Below are positions 1 through 12,936 of a stretch of DNA of 64,000 nucleotides, piece after piece. Origin of the DNA: Dirofilaria immitis (lineage: Eukaryota; Nematoda; Chromadorea; Rhabditida; Onchocercidae); assembly GCA_024305405.1 (NCBI GenBank), contig JAKNDB010000103.1, forward strand, positions 3,286,001-3,350,000, read 5' to 3'. The number at the start of each line of letters is the position of its first letter. The stretch's first letter is position 1. The notes beneath the pieces are model-generated. The model worked only from the letters and a program-made list of their open reading frames with translations, had not been told where the DNA came from and made no database searches. A program made the position numbers and the translations under genes.

Positions 1-2229
1 AATTTATCAACTTATTTTTACGTACATTTTCTAAAGATATCCTTTTATTTGCAATCATTTTCTTTTTTTTTTCAGTTTATACATTTTTTTTTATTTAATT
101 TACTTCATCTGTTCTTTTAATATGATATGATAAAAGTTGTTTGTTATTTTATTGAATATAAGGAAAAAAAAGTATGAAATGATAGATATATTATTTTATT
201 TATTGAATGAATACATTTTGATTTATAATATTGAAATTTAATTTTGTTCATTTATTTACATGTACTTTTAAAATTTCTTCATCAATTTATTAAGTTCATT
301 TTTGTTTCAGCCTTTTTTGTTTCTTCATTGCTTTTTAACTTTTATATGATTTTTTAATTTTAATTTTTTTGAAACTTTTTAAAAGACTTAATTTAACTAT
401 TTTTAAATATTTATATTTAGGAATAAATGAAAGAGCAAGTATAAGTGGCCTTGCCGGAAGTTTATAACTGCGGAAGTTTTTTTTTTTTTTATCGTAAGAT
501 AGATAATTCGTTGCTTCTTAATTAGGTATCTATTAATCTAATGCAGAATTTCTTTACAGTAAAAAGCCTATTTGAGGAAGTTAAGCCAAAAATGCTTTAA
601 AACAAGTATAGAAAGGATAATTCATGGTTAAGTATTTATCGAAAATAGACGATGAGAAAATATTATTAAACCTGACATGATTATTTATCAAATTATCGTA
701 AAAGAGAATTAGGAAAGGAAAGAAAGCTCAAAATAAACTTGACCATTGTTCTAGGACAAATTATTTTGAGTGATTGTAGGAGAGGATTGATAACAAAATA
801 TCTCATCACTTCTAGACCAATTAATCAAATGGAAATTTTCAAAAACATCAAACTGTCCATTTGGAGAAATATTAATCCTAAAAGTCGTTGTAAGTGATGT
901 ATGTACATATTATTTTTTTCTTTAAATATGGAAAATTGCAAAGGATTAGTGAAATGATCGATGAATGACAAGTTTACTGATAACAATGGGATAAAGATGA
1001 AAGATGAAAAGCGTAAATATGATCTTGATAAAGATAAGTAGAATAAAAAGTAGGAAAAGATTTATAAGTTAAAATGAAATTCAATTCAAATAAAATTTTA
1101 TTGAAGATGAAATGAGCAAATTATTATTTAAAGAAAAAAGTCAGAAGGAAACAATAAAATATTAAGTTTTACAGAAAAAAAAATTCGCTTAAATTAACAA
1201 AAGTCAACAGAGAAAACAAAAGATGATAACATTTAGCAAATCATATTACATATATATTTGAATATTGGCCTCTTGGCTATATCAAATAGATCCTAGAAAA
1301 TTAGTCAATTATGGTTAAAATTATATTAAGTCTTAAGAAAAGAAAGAATGCAACAAAATTAATGTAATAATAGATCTATTCATGCAAATTTTTTATTGAA
1401 ATCGAAATTAATAAGAAAAAGAAAAAGAAACTTAAATGATAATTATTAACTTTGATAGAGTTAATTTTTTCAATTTTTTTTTGATAAAATTAAATCAGCT
1501 TTAGTTGCAGCTATATAATAAGTTTTAATAATGATTGCAATTTATTTCTCACTAACGTCACTTTATTTAATCCCATTTCACAAATGATAAAAATATATTT
1601 CTGAATAATTAACTGATAAACATATGCTAACAAATAATAAAATCTAATATGGGAGATTTTAGGATAAAAAATAAATAATTTCATTCTTAAACTTATCAAA
1701 GTTACGAAACAAAAAATTGCTGGCGTTTTTCTGGAATATCAGAATAAGATTAAAAAATTTTCTTATCATTGTAATAGAGAATCGAATAATCAAATTGATT
1801 TTATTATTGCTATTACTTATAATAATCCATTATCCAATCTTGATTTTATCATAATCATAAATGATTACATGAATTGATTGAAATGAAAATCAAATAATTA
1901 AACTAATTTTTATTATTGCAGCGAATAATGGAATAATCAAATCGATTTTTATCATTGTAACCCCAAATTGATTAATAAAGAAAGAATTTAGAAATAAAAA
2001 AATAGAAAGATTATCAATTATATCACAATCTACGACTTTTTTTTTTACTTTAAGCCATTAATTAATTTAAACAATCTTATATTTAAATTTTTTTCTGAAC
2101 ATTTATGCTGATTTTTATGATTTGTGATTAAAACATTTATGGTGATTGAAATATTTTTTTATTGTTTCCATAAATTATTGTTGACAAAAATTATTTTTAC
2201 ATTATGAAAAATGTTTAGATGTATGTATA

Positions 2230-2590
2230 TTCTTAATCTATTTTATGATTAAATATATGATCTATTATTAGAATATGATTTAGGCATATATTCTTAATCA
2301 TAATCTGCATTATGATTAAATGAATGATTTATTATTATACTATAATTTAGATATATTGCTTAATCTAAGATAATTAAATGGATTGATGTATTGTTAAAAT
2401 GTAACTTAGGTATATATATATAACTTAATCTATAATATGATTAAATGAATGACCTATTATTAAAATATGACTTAGGTATATAACTCCAGTCTATTTTATG
2501 ATTAAATAAATGATCTATTATTAAAATATGACTTAGGTATATAACTCAATCTATTTTATGATTAAATTCCTTCAATCTATTTATAAAATA
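2230..2590. repeat. Degenerate tandem repeat, about 60-65 bp unit, six copies
   Basis: Six diverged copies start near 2231, 2292, 2358, 2421, 2483 and 2544. Each contains a variant of CTTAATCTATTTTATGATTA followed by GATCTATTATTAAAATATGA and TTAGGTATATA. The last full copies are closest to each other, which suggests local expansion. Confidence 0.8.
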
Positions 2591-4050
2591 AATGAATTTA
2601 TATAGAATTTTGCATAATTGTTTTGTCATGCAAAAGAATGTAAGCAATCTATTTTAACCTATTTTACGATAAATGATATCTATGATATTTAAAATTTAAG
2701 TGAAATAAAATAAATACGTAAAATAAATTTACGTGAAACTTTACGTTGTATAATTATGCGATCAATTTTTTCGTATTGCAAATACAAAATTAAAATTTTC
2801 TTTATTCATTAAATAATACTAAATGTTTGTTTATAATAATAATAATAACAAAAATGATCAATGATCAATTTGAATAGAAATACTCATTAAAATGTTTGTC
2901 GTGGGAAAATTTATACATGCTAATAAGGAGGAATAAGACGATTAGAAAATTCATCATTTCTAGCTCTTATATTTTCACTAATATATACCTTTTCTAATTG
3001 CTATCAATCGATTTGTGTTAATTTTGACAAATTCTAAAATTTTTCAACTTTATGTTTAATAGTAATTGATATGATTTGATATGATTATCATTTTTGATTA
3101 AGTAATCAATTATCTCAAATTAAATTTATTGAGATAATTGAATTTTTCATCAATTCGACTACTTTTTTTTTCTTTCATTATCTTTTTCAATTCTTATTTT
3201 AAATGATATGAATTATTTAAAATTTAATGTTAAAATTAAGTAAACCTTATGTATAATCTTCTTTCGGAAAATAATATCAATCAATAATTAGTTATTTCAA
3301 TAATTAGTTATTTTTAATTTTTTTTTATTTCAAATATTATTAATTATTTCAAATAAAAATTTAATTATTTCAAAATGATATTTAATTAATCAAGCATTGA
3401 ACAAATACAATTTTATTATCGCTCACTTTTTTTCCCTTCTCGAAATTTGATAAAATGAGAAGTGTAAGTAAGCTTAATAATATGAGTTGTCTAAATAGTG
3501 TCAAATTATTCGAATAATAATAGATATGCAATGATTTATTTGGAAATTATAAAATAAAATATAGCTAAAAATAGATATAATTGATATTGAATAATTTTCA
3601 ATCAAATTTTAATAATATATTGTATATATTAAAAATCGTTTGATTAAAATCTCATATATATAAAAGTTGTAGTTTTTCGAAAAAGAAAATTTGAAATAAT
3701 TAATTTTAGAATGAATTACATTCCAATAAAATTAGGCATATGGTATTTTAATTAAACAATTTTTAATTTAATTCATATATACTCTATTTTACATATTTTT
3801 CGGCTAGTCGTTTGATTAAATTAGGTTAGCATATTAGTAACGCTAAAATAAAAATTTTTGCATCGATAAAAATTATTCCTAAATTTTTATAAATAAGAAG
3901 TGCAAATTTATATTTTTAAATATTCCTATCTTTCATTATAACTTTAAATTCTTAGCATTATAAGTATAAATATTAATAATAGTAATAATAATAGTGATCA
4001 TAATAATGAGAATTATAATGACGATAATGATAATAACAATAATAATAGCA

Positions 4051-4136
4051 ATAATAATGATAATAATAATAATAATAATAACAATAACAATAATAATAAT
4101 AACAACAATAATAACAGCAATAATAATAATAATAGT

Positions 4137-4197
<61 letters not shown>

Positions 4198-4199
4198 GT

Positions 4200-4272
<73 letters not shown>

Positions 4273-4280
4273 GTAATAAA
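4051..4280. repeat. (AAT)n microsatellite with interruptions
   Basis: Long trinucleotide AAT/ATA array, almost pure from 4133 to 4273, with sporadic AAC, AGT and AGC variants towards its 5' side. It produces spurious poly-isoleucine open frames on both strands. Confidence 0.95.
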
Positions 4281-4619
4281 CAATAATAAATTCAATATAT
4301 TAATACATATCTTTCATAATATTCCGAATAATAAATGCAAAGAATTAGATGTACTTTAAAATTTAATATTCCTATAAACAGCTCATCCACGAATTTTATG
4401 ATTAAATCTATTTCGCATAAAATTGATATCTTTATTTACAAACTTAAATTTCTCAGACTTTTTAAATTTATTTATTTTGTCTGTTTACTTATTTACTTAT
4501 TTATTTATTTATTGTTATTATTATCAATTGTTTGTAATGTGCAAAGATATTATAAAAGAAAAAATATATATACTATTCATATGTAACATATGTTGATGTA
4601 CATTTGATATTTCTATTTC

Positions 4620-4780
4620 AGACTTAAATTTAGACTGCATTTATTTATTTGTTTGATTATTCATTTATTTGTTTGTTTGATTATTTATTCACTTGTTTGT
4701 TTGATTATTTATTCATTTGTTTGTCTGATTATTTATTAATTTGTATATATTTATTTGCTTATTTGCTCATATTTATTTAT
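4620..4780. repeat. Degenerate T-rich repeat (TTTGTTTGATTATTTATTCA)
   Basis: Several successive copies of a roughly 28-bp unit containing TTTGTTTGATTATTTATTCA lie between about 4650 and 4745, flanked by TTTA-type simple sequence. Confidence 0.6.
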
Positions 4781-4984
4781 CATTATATTATTATTATTAT
4801 TACTGTCAAAGTATTATTTTAATATGCAAAAAGATTATTAAAAAGACAATATATCATGTAGAGATATTAGCATATGTCTATGAATATTTTGATTAGTACG
4901 AGTATGTAAATTCAGTTTTCGTAGAGCAATAATAGTAATCTTTTGTGATAAATTTGTCATAAAAATTATAGACCAGACAATGCT

Positions 4985-5395
4985 TGGCTTATTTGTTAAA
5001 CCTTATCGCTTGTTTAACACTAATTAGCCAATATCATATTTGACATTATTGATGAATTAAAATTGTTATCAGAATCGTAGCTAAAGCATTGCTACGAAGC
5101 AATGTCATTCTAACAATCCCATTGGCATTTTCCTTATCATCAATATTTTGCTCTGTTAAATCTTTAAAAGAAAAAAATGAATCTTGCATGTTAATCTAAG
5201 GCTAAGCCAGAAGTCACGAAATATTTGGCTTATTTCTAATGCTAATCAAGCAGTATCGTGATTTGACATTATTGATGACATTAAAGTTGTCATCGCAACA
5301 ATAGTCAAATTAATGGAATGAAACGATGTCATTTTTAAAATCCAAAAATTTGAAATCTATCTTATCATCAATATTTCTCTCTTCTAAAACTTTTA
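4985..5395. repeat. Diverged tandem duplication, about 235 bp unit
   Basis: Two diverged direct copies share an ordered set of short blocks: TTGGCTTATTT, then TTGACATTATTGATGA, then GTTGTCATC or GTTATCAGA, then ATGTCATT, then CTTATCATCAATATTT. The first copy lies near 4985-5165 and the second near 5215-5395. Confidence 0.55.
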
Positions 5396-5679
5396 TATAC
5401 TAATCCAAGACTATGAGTGTATATATATATGTATACACACGTACGTTTACGTGTATATATATACGTATATGGATGAACAAATAAATAACACAAAAATATA
5501 TAAACGCATATTACGTTGTGTATTTTTGTTTTTGAATGTTAAAATCGAATTTTTCAATTTGTTGTTGTAAATTGTATAAATTTTTCAGATTGCTTTTTTT
5601 TATTTCTGACAAAAAAAAATGGAAATGAATTATTTCAGGAAAATAATTTCAAATTTGAATATTACGAAATGTATACAGG

Positions 5680-7120
5680 ATGCGTTTAAAATTTGCTTCA
5701 GTTCGTGAACGACACAATTCATCTGTCGAGACAACATTTCACTATACACTTTTCGTCTTAGGAGCTTCTAAAGTAAAAAAAAAAGAAAAAAAAATAGAAA
5801 ATAGAAATTATTATTTCAAATTTACAGCTAAATTTTTAATTTTGCATAAACATTAAATTAAATATTTTGGAATTAAAATTAACTCTCCAAAATTAACTTT
5901 ATTAAAATTAATTTTTAAAGGTTGGTAAAACTGCTCTTGTAAGTCAATTTTTATGGGAAGAATTTGTTAAAGAATATCGGCCAACAGTGGAAGAATTCAA
6001 TTGGATTGAATATAATCAAGATGATGGTGGTAAAACATTCTTACAGGTTATGAATTCCTCTTTCTTCTTTTTTTTTTTGCTGTTAAATGTTGAAAAGTTT
6101 TCAAGAAAAGATTTCAAACTTTTCTCTGATAATTTTAGTATTAATTTTTGATTAGATAATATGTTAAAGAATTATTTTAGATTGTCGATTCTAGCGGATC
6201 GCATGATTTTTGGCTATGAGGCATTTGTATGAAAGAATTGGTGACGCTTTTGTTGTATGTTTCATATTTTTTTCGATTAATTTTGATCAGATTAGATCAA
6301 TTTTATTTGATAAATAAAAAGAATTTTGAATGAAAATTTTAATCAAATTAGATCGATCAATTTAAAATTATAAATACAACAAATTATAGTTAAATGCTTG
6401 AAAAAACTGAATATAATTCATTTTATCCTTTTTGATTATAAATGAATTCAATTTTAGGTAGTATTTGCAGTGGATGATCCAGCATCATTGGATGAAGCTA
6501 AAGATATTATCAAAGAGATTCGAGCACGAAATATCAGAAAAGCGCCGATACTTTTAGTTGCGAATAAAATTGATCTATATGAAAGTGAGGAACAATGGGC
6601 AACAAAAGATTCAAGAATTTATGCGATCGAGAATAATCTTCATTTTGCTACTCTTTCTGCTCTTAATCTTTTTCAAGTGACTTTTTCTTTTTCAGTAATT
6701 CATTTTAACATTATCGGGAATTTCTATTTCGAGATGAGTCAGATAAATTTACTAATATTTGAAAATTTATTGATTATGATTATTTCTTCTTAACCTATAT
6801 CCATTGTAAATATTACTTATAATCAAATTCAAATCTATTAACTTTAACAACTTTTAACTTATTTTTCATCAATTGCTTATGTTAATAAATTTCCCAAATT
6901 TTTATCAATCATTTGATTACAGGTAACTGAAATATTTCGGAACATATTGAGTGAGATTGGAAATTTTCAACCGTCAAAATTGAAGAAACGCCGGCAATCG
7001 ATGCCAAATACACGAGGAAGTGAAATTGAAGCTAAGCCTATTGAACTATTGGCCGGACAACATTCTGAAGCTAAAAAAGGTCATGTACCATATCATGAAG
7101 TGATACATGATAAAATTTGA
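5680..7120 (+). CDS. Ras-like small GTPase without CAAX box (five exons, frameshifted)
   Basis: Exons 5680-5772, 5921-6046, 6181-6254, 6458-6676 and 6923-7120 give about 236 residues of a Ras-superfamily GTPase, a GTP/GDP switch in signalling. The nucleotide-binding boxes are all visible. G1 is GASKVGKT, split by intron 1. G2 is YRPTVEE. G3 is DSSGSHD in place of Ras DTAGQE. G4 is ANKIDL. G5 is probably SAL. The C-terminus ends HEVIHDKI, so there is no prenylation motif, as in RERG- or RGK-type relatives; the DxSG box and MRHLYERIGD recall the Dexras/Rhes and Di-Ras groups, but I cannot assign a subfamily. The start is the ATG one base after an AG acceptor, consistent with trans-splicing. In exon 3 the run of five T at 6207-6211 is one base short, so a TGA interrupts the frame right after G3. 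All other junctions are in phase. Confidence 0.85.
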
Positions 7121-8005
7121 AATGAAAATTTAATATACTCATTCTCTCCTATTGATCGATTTTCGTAAATGCAAAAGAGCTGAATAATCCAAAAATATAT
7201 TGATAACCAGTTGAGAATGATATTGCATCATTGATTAATCTCCCTAAATTTGCAAGTAAAATTCTTAAAATAAATTGATAACAATCTCAAAAACAATTTG
7301 ATAACAAAATTTTTGACAAATATTTAAAAATGATTGAATCAATAAAATTTTTGTTCTTTCTTTTTAAATATAATCTACTACTTGTAAATAACGTTTTATT
7401 TTCTCTAAATAATTGATAATTTTATTTTTTATTTTTCTATCTTAAAATTCCTCTTAAAAATTCAAAATTCAAAAATACTTTTCATCTCTTTTACTTTACA
7501 AAATTCTATGATATTTAACTTATAATTATTTTTCAAAAACATTTATAGAAAGTAAAAAAAAATTGGAATTAAATTACCATAATGATATGATACTATTTAA
7601 TGATAACAAATATATTAGTATATGCAATTTTGTATTGTTCAGTTGAATTAAAAGTTTGGAAAAATAAATAGATAATAAAGCTTGGAGAATTTTTTTTCGC
7701 GGCCATATATTCTTCTCCTGAAATAACAATTAACTTATATATAGTATATAAATATATATTATGTTAAAAAAAAAGGATGACATCGATTTACTTACACATT
7801 TCAGCTTTTTCTTAACCAACTTTTTTTTTATCATGATTATATAAATATGCTTTTATGATGAATCAACGAAGGATAATTTATGTCATCAATATGATTCATC
7901 GTGTAACTTTCTTTCTTTTTTTTCCTATGCAAACTATAAAATAAATTGATGAAAGTTTGATTTGATAAGAGCAAAAAAGAGAGAGTTGTCATAAAATGTC
8001 ATTTT
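7121..8005. other. 3' flank of the Ras-like gene, no gene seen
   Basis: AT-rich sequence that should include the 3' UTR of the Ras-like gene. I see no exons or RNA genes. The segment leads directly into the 67-bp minisatellite. Confidence 0.5.
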
Positions 8006-8735
8006 TTTAATCAATTGATGATTAGATAAAACAAAAATAATATAATTTTATGTTAATATCATTTTTCATACAGTTTTAATCAGTTGATGATTAGATAAAA
8101 CAAATAATAAGATTTTATGTTAATATCATTTTTCATACAATTTTAATCAGTTGATGATTAGATAAAACAAATAATATAATTTTATGTTAATATCATTTTT
8201 CATACAGTTTTAATCAGTTGATGATTAGATAAAACAAATAATATAATTTTATATTAATATCATTTTTCATACAGTTTTAATCAGTTGATGATTAGATAAA
8301 ACAAATAATATAATTTTATATTAATATCATTTTTCATACAGTTTTAATCAGTTGATGATTAGATAAAACAAATAATATAATTTTATATTAATATCATTTT
8401 TCATACAGTTTTAATCAGTTGATGATTAGATAAAACAAATAATATAATTTTATATTAATATCATTTTTCATACAGTTTTAATCAGTTGATGATTAGATAA
8501 AACAAATAATATAATTTTATATTAATATCATTTTTCATACAGTTTTAATCAGTTGATGATTAGATAAAACAAATAATATAATTTTATATTAATATCATTT
8601 TTCATACAGTTTTAATCAGTTGATGATTAGATAAAACAAATAATATAATTTTATATTAATATCATTTTTCATACAGTTTTAATCAGTTGATGATTAGATA
8701 AAACAAAAATAATAAAATTTTATGTTACTTTTAAA
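8006..8735. repeat. 67-bp minisatellite, eleven copies
   Basis: The marker CAGTTGATGATTAGATAAAA recurs at 8081, 8148, 8215, 8282, 8349, 8416, 8483, 8550, 8617 and 8684, exactly 67 bp apart, with an older variant copy starting at 8012. Inner copies are nearly identical while both end copies carry substitutions or small indels, the usual signature of unequal exchange. The units are contiguous with no unique spacers. Confidence 0.97.
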
Positions 8736-9039
8736 TGAATACATTTTGATTGATTGTGGGAAATAACAAAAAAGAAAAAATGTTAAATAATTCAAATATA
8801 CATTTGTACTATTAGGATTATTGAATGATTAAAAAAAAAACCGAGTGGTATACTAACTCTATCGGAGATATTACTGTATATGTATTATTAAGGATTATCC
8901 GAATCATAAAAATTTAAACATATTTGATTCAAAAAAAAAAAAAAAAGAAAGCATTTATTTAATCGAAAGTTTCATTCTTATTTGGTTAAATTATAATTAA
9001 ACAAAATCGAAATGAATGGAATATTTTCCAAGAAAAACA

Positions 9040-9410
9040 TTAAAAAAGCGATTACTAATCGAGCAATCACATTAATCAAGCAATCACACTAATTAAGCAG
9101 TCATTTCAATTAAGCAATCACTTCAATCAAGTAATAACACTAATCAAGCAATCACTTCAGTTAAGCAATCACACTAATCAAGCAATCACTTCAATCAAAT
9201 ATTAAAACAGTATCGAAATAAATGCAATATTTTCTTGCACAAAAAAACAGGCAAATACAAATCAAGTAATCACACTAATCAAGCAATCATTTCAATCAAG
9301 TAATCACACTAATCAAGCGATCACTTCAGTTAAGCAATCACACTAATGTAAAGCAATCACTTCAATCAAGCAATCACTTCAATCAAGCAATCATATCAAT
9401 CAATGAAATA
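9040..9410. repeat. Degenerate repeat of AATCAAGCAATCAC(A/T)(C/T)
   Basis: More than fifteen loosely spaced copies of an 18-20 bp unit reading roughly AATCAAGCAATCACTTC or AATCAAGCAATCACACT alternate here, interrupted by unrelated bases near 9200-9260. Confidence 0.85.
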
Positions 9411-9551
9411 AAACTAATATTTCGTCCAAAAAAATAAATTACATTCATTTCATCAATAAAAATTAATTTTATATATCAAATTGATTTAATTAATCATTTA
9501 ATTAAGATAACAACAACAACAAAAAGAGAGAATAATTCATTTTTTTCTATT

Positions 9552-9587
9552 TTATCAATAATAATATTATAATATTATTATTGATAA
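9552..9587. repeat. 36-bp perfect AT-rich palindrome
   Basis: The 18-base arm TTATCAATAATAATATTA is followed immediately by its reverse complement, ending in TTGATAA. It can form a cruciform on either strand and lies among other AT repeats. Confidence 0.9.
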
Positions 9588-9654
9588 GTTTCTTTTCTTT
9601 TAAATATATAATATTTCTTTTTTTTAAGATTAAGTTTTCGATTTCGAAATGATT

Positions 9655-9845
9655 AATTTATGATTAATTAATTATACAATTAATTAATTCATGATTAATT
9701 AATTATACAATTAATTTTAATTATACAATTAATTAATTCATGACTAATCAATTATACAATTAATTAATTCATGATTAATTAATTATACAATTAATTTTAA
9801 TTATACAATTAATTAATTCATGATTAATTAATTATACAATTTCTT
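9655..9845. repeat. Tandem repeat of TTAATTAATTCATGATTAAT with ATACAA
   Basis: About six copies of a 30-45 bp unit containing AATTAATTCATGATTAATTA and ATTATACAATT. Each copy is itself rich in the TTAATTAA palindrome. Confidence 0.85.
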
Positions 9846-10093
9846 ATCAAAATATATGTATATATATTGTTAATTTGATTGATTATATATATATATTGAT
9901 CAATTATTTCATTTTATTTAGAAAATGAAAAATGATAAAAACGGGGAGAGGGAAGGGGGAATATGTATGATAAGAGAATTGAATTGTATAATTCAGCCGG
10001 TTGTATCAACAATAAAAATAACAACAACAAAATACTTTGTTTCTTTCACTCATTTATTTTTCATCCATTTCCAGTCGTTACAATAAAGGTCAA

Positions 10094-10160
10094 CAGAGAG
10101 AGAGAGAGGAGAGAGAGGGAGAGAGAGAGGAGAGAGAGAGGCAGGAAGAGAGAGAAAACA
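10094..10160. repeat. GA-rich microsatellite
   Basis: Interrupted (GA)n tract with GG interruptions, lying about 50-100 bp upstream of the bestrophin start codon. It translates as an Arg-Glu run in one frame, which I regard as spurious. Confidence 0.9.
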
Positions 10161-10202
10161 GTTATTAGTAATCTATTGCTATTAGTATTGTGAAGTTTAG
10201 AA

Positions 10203-12936
10203 ATGACAATTTCCTATACGGGTAACCTTTGTCGTCTTTTAATTCGATGGAAAGGAAGTCTTTGGAGATCGGTTTGGAAGGAATTACTTATCTTTCTTAT
10301 TCTTTACTATGCTATACGATTTTTCTACAATCATTTATTACCATTAATAGATGAAGAGAATCCGAGAAATACAGGTAATTCAATTCTATTCATACAGGTA
10401 ATCCATTCATTCAATCAACATAAAGCAATTAATTCATTCAATCAATATAGGTAAATAGTTCATTCAATCAACATAAAGCAATTAATTCATTCAATCAATA
10501 TAGGTAAATAGTTCATTCAATCAACATAAAGCAATTAATTCATTCAATCAATATAGGTAAATAGTTCATTCAATCAATATAAAGCAATTAATTCATTCAA
10601 TCAATATAGTAACGATAAATAGTTCATTCAATCAATATAAGGCAATTAATTCATTCAATCAATATAGGTAAATAGTTCATTCAATCAACATAAAGCAATT
10701 AATTCATTCAATCAATATAGGTAAATAGTTCATTCAATCAACATAAAGCAATTAATTCATTCAATCAATATAGGTAAATAGTTCATTCAATCAACATAAA
10801 GCAATTAATTCATTCATTTTTCTTAGCATAGATTATACTGAAATTATTCTTGATCTATTTTAGATATGAATTTGAACAAATTGCAATAACATTTGATCAG
10901 TACACGAAGATGATTCCTCTTACATTCTTATTAGGCTTCTATGTATCAAATGTAGTTATCAGGTATATCATTTTATGAATCAATCCTTTGCGTTTCCTTA
11001 TACTATTGAAATAAGGTGATCTACGGATCGATCAGTACTTGTATATTTTATAATTAGATTGAATTTCTTCATCAAAAAAAAATTGATAATATTTTTATGG
11101 TAACTATCATCTTTTTTTTTTATAAAAAAATCTATCTATAGATTTTCAGATGGTGGCGACAATTTGAATGTATACCTTGGCCAGAAGATTTATTATCTTT
11201 ATTATGTACATTTATGTCTGGTAAAGATATTACAAGTCAACAACGAAGGCATACCATTGCTCGATATATCAACTTAGTGGCAGCTCTTGTCTAGTTGGTA
11301 TTTATGCTTTTTTTTAGGCATACTACAGGATTGTTAAAATTCCTTCATACTCAAAATACAGTAATGTTTTTCTCTTTTTTTAGTCGTGAAATATCTAGCT
11401 CAATTCGACGTCGTTTTCCGTCAATGATACATTTAGTGGAAAGTGGACTTCTTACCGATACTGAATTGAAATTGCTTAATGAAACTTCGGTTGGTATCTA
11501 TTTATCCTACTTATCATCTTTCACTACCTGATGATATATGATTGATATTGGTTGGATATTTTTTTCCTAAAAGTAGGTTATTCATTAAATCGGAGAAATT
11601 ATTAATCTTTTGTATAAATTCATTTTGTAATCTACGACAAAATATAGCTAATCGATTTTAGAAAAAATTAGAAATATACGATGGATGGTACCACTTCATT
11701 GGGTACAACAAATTGTTGTAGATGAAGTAAATGATAATGCACCTTCTCCAGCACTTGTAAATAATTTTATGCAAGAATTAAAAGCCTATCGAACAGCTTT
11801 TCGTAAATTATTCTCTTATGATTGGGTCTGTGTACCATTAGTTTATACTCAGGTATTTTATTTTTTTATTCTTATTTTTAATTAAATTATTAGAAATATC
11901 TCTGCTAAATGCATAAAATATACAGTTAGAAAATTTTTATGACCAAATAATAGAATGCTAATTTACTATTATTTCATATCTAATAGATAAACGAATGAAT
12001 GATTAAAAAGTTATCATTTGAAGGTAGCAGCTTTAGCTACTTATGCACATTTTGCCTTTTGCCTAATAAGCCGTCAATATTTGGATCCATCAAAGAAATA
12101 CCATAATTATGAAGTAGATTTGATTGTTCCAATATTTACAATCGTTCAATTCCTCTTCTTTGTTGGTTGGTATAAAGTAAGCAATAAATATGTTGCATTC
12201 CTAAAAATACTTTTTTTTGTTCATTTTTAACAAAATACTTTTATTTATAATCAAATATTTAATATCTTTATTAATAATGTGAAAAATTTTAATTTCTAAT
12301 TTAAAATTTCATTCGATAATAAATCATACCACTTCTAATCATTATCAATATATCAATTAAATGTATTCTGTTTGAATACTTACAGGTAGGACAAGATTTG
12401 ATGCGTCCTTTGGCATGGATGATGATGATTTCGAGCTTGATTATATTTTCGAACGTAACGTTAGCGTATCTTTTGCAATCGTTGATCAACTTCAAATGAA
12501 CGATTATGGTACAATACTGATTGTATATACATATATATATATACATATACATTAATATATAGGAGGAGGAGGAGATTCCAATACTGATTAGATTAATACA
12601 TATCTCTTTTCATGATAAATAATTACAGAGCCATTGCAAAAGATAAATTTTGGATAACGGATGATTCTGGAACAATATCAATCCCGCGAACAGGTTTAGC
12701 TAATCGACATAAACAACGAAAGCCTATCAGACATATTCCTTCATATAAACCGGTTGGATATCGTGATATAGAGGAGGGAAAGACTCGATGCAATATGTGG
12801 AGAAAAAATGGCATGGATATGAGTAAGTTCTATTTGATATATTTTCAGTAATTTAATTGAAGATAAGATTGTCATCTCATTTTATATTAAATATATTTGT
12901 TATATCTCCTCCTTAGAATCGATAAAAGATGAATAA
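10203..12936 (+). CDS. Bestrophin family anion channel (nine exons, frame broken)
   Basis: Exons 10203-10374, 10864-10962, 11150-11293, 11384-11493, 11662-11852, 12024-12176, 12386-12508, 12631-12822 and 12917-12936 give about 401 residues. Bestrophins are pentameric Ca2+-activated chloride channels of the plasma membrane, a family expanded in nematodes. Diagnostic motifs in order: N-terminal RWKGSLW; neck helix [11 protein letters not shown], keeping the Ile/Phe/Phe gate positions; [28 protein letters not shown]; the SRQYLDP loop; and the acidic Ca2+-clasp [10 protein letters not shown]. The clasp is in a frame shifted by one base from the upstream part of its exon (T run 12409-12411). Exon 1 and exon 2 also do not match in phase; one further G at the exon 1 donor would reconcile them. 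Exon 3 uses an unusual GTTGGT donor. The ATG lies 2 nt after a TTTAG acceptor. Intron 1 carries a 53-bp minisatellite. Confidence 0.9.
10398..10816. repeat. 53-bp minisatellite inside bestrophin intron 1
   Basis: About eight tandem copies of a 53-bp unit built from two half-similar parts, each carrying TTCATTCAATCAA. The marker GTAAATAGTTCATTCAATCA recurs at 10451, 10504 and 10557, with the same spacing through most of the array. In most units the junction reads ATATAGGTAAATAG, placing an AG acceptor-like and a GT donor-like dinucleotide back to back. Confidence 0.95.

Larger units (their letters stand above)
1..5679. other. AT-rich intergenic region, no gene recognised
   Basis: I see no exon series with matching splice phases and no recognisable protein on either strand here. 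The stretch consists of A/T runs, short low-complexity open frames and the repeats listed separately (2230-2590, 4051-4280, 4620-4780, 4985-5395). The last few hundred bases should contain the promoter of the Ras-like gene that starts at 5680. Confidence 0.6.

Noticed and set aside
3936..4359. Long poly-isoleucine open frames on both strands
   Set aside because: They are translations of the AAT trinucleotide microsatellite.
6207..6254. Programmed ribosomal frameshifting in the Ras-like gene
   Set aside because: There is no slippery heptamer with downstream structure, the event falls in the conserved G3 region, and the same one-base loss recurs in unrelated genes.
8006..8735. CRISPR-like regular repeats
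   Set aside because: Units are 67 bp, contiguous and without unique spacers, in an intron-bearing eukaryotic genome; this is a minisatellite.
9963..10193. Open frame with an Arg-Glu-rich end
   Set aside because: Its repetitive part is the GA microsatellite and it ends just before the bestrophin start; no independent support.
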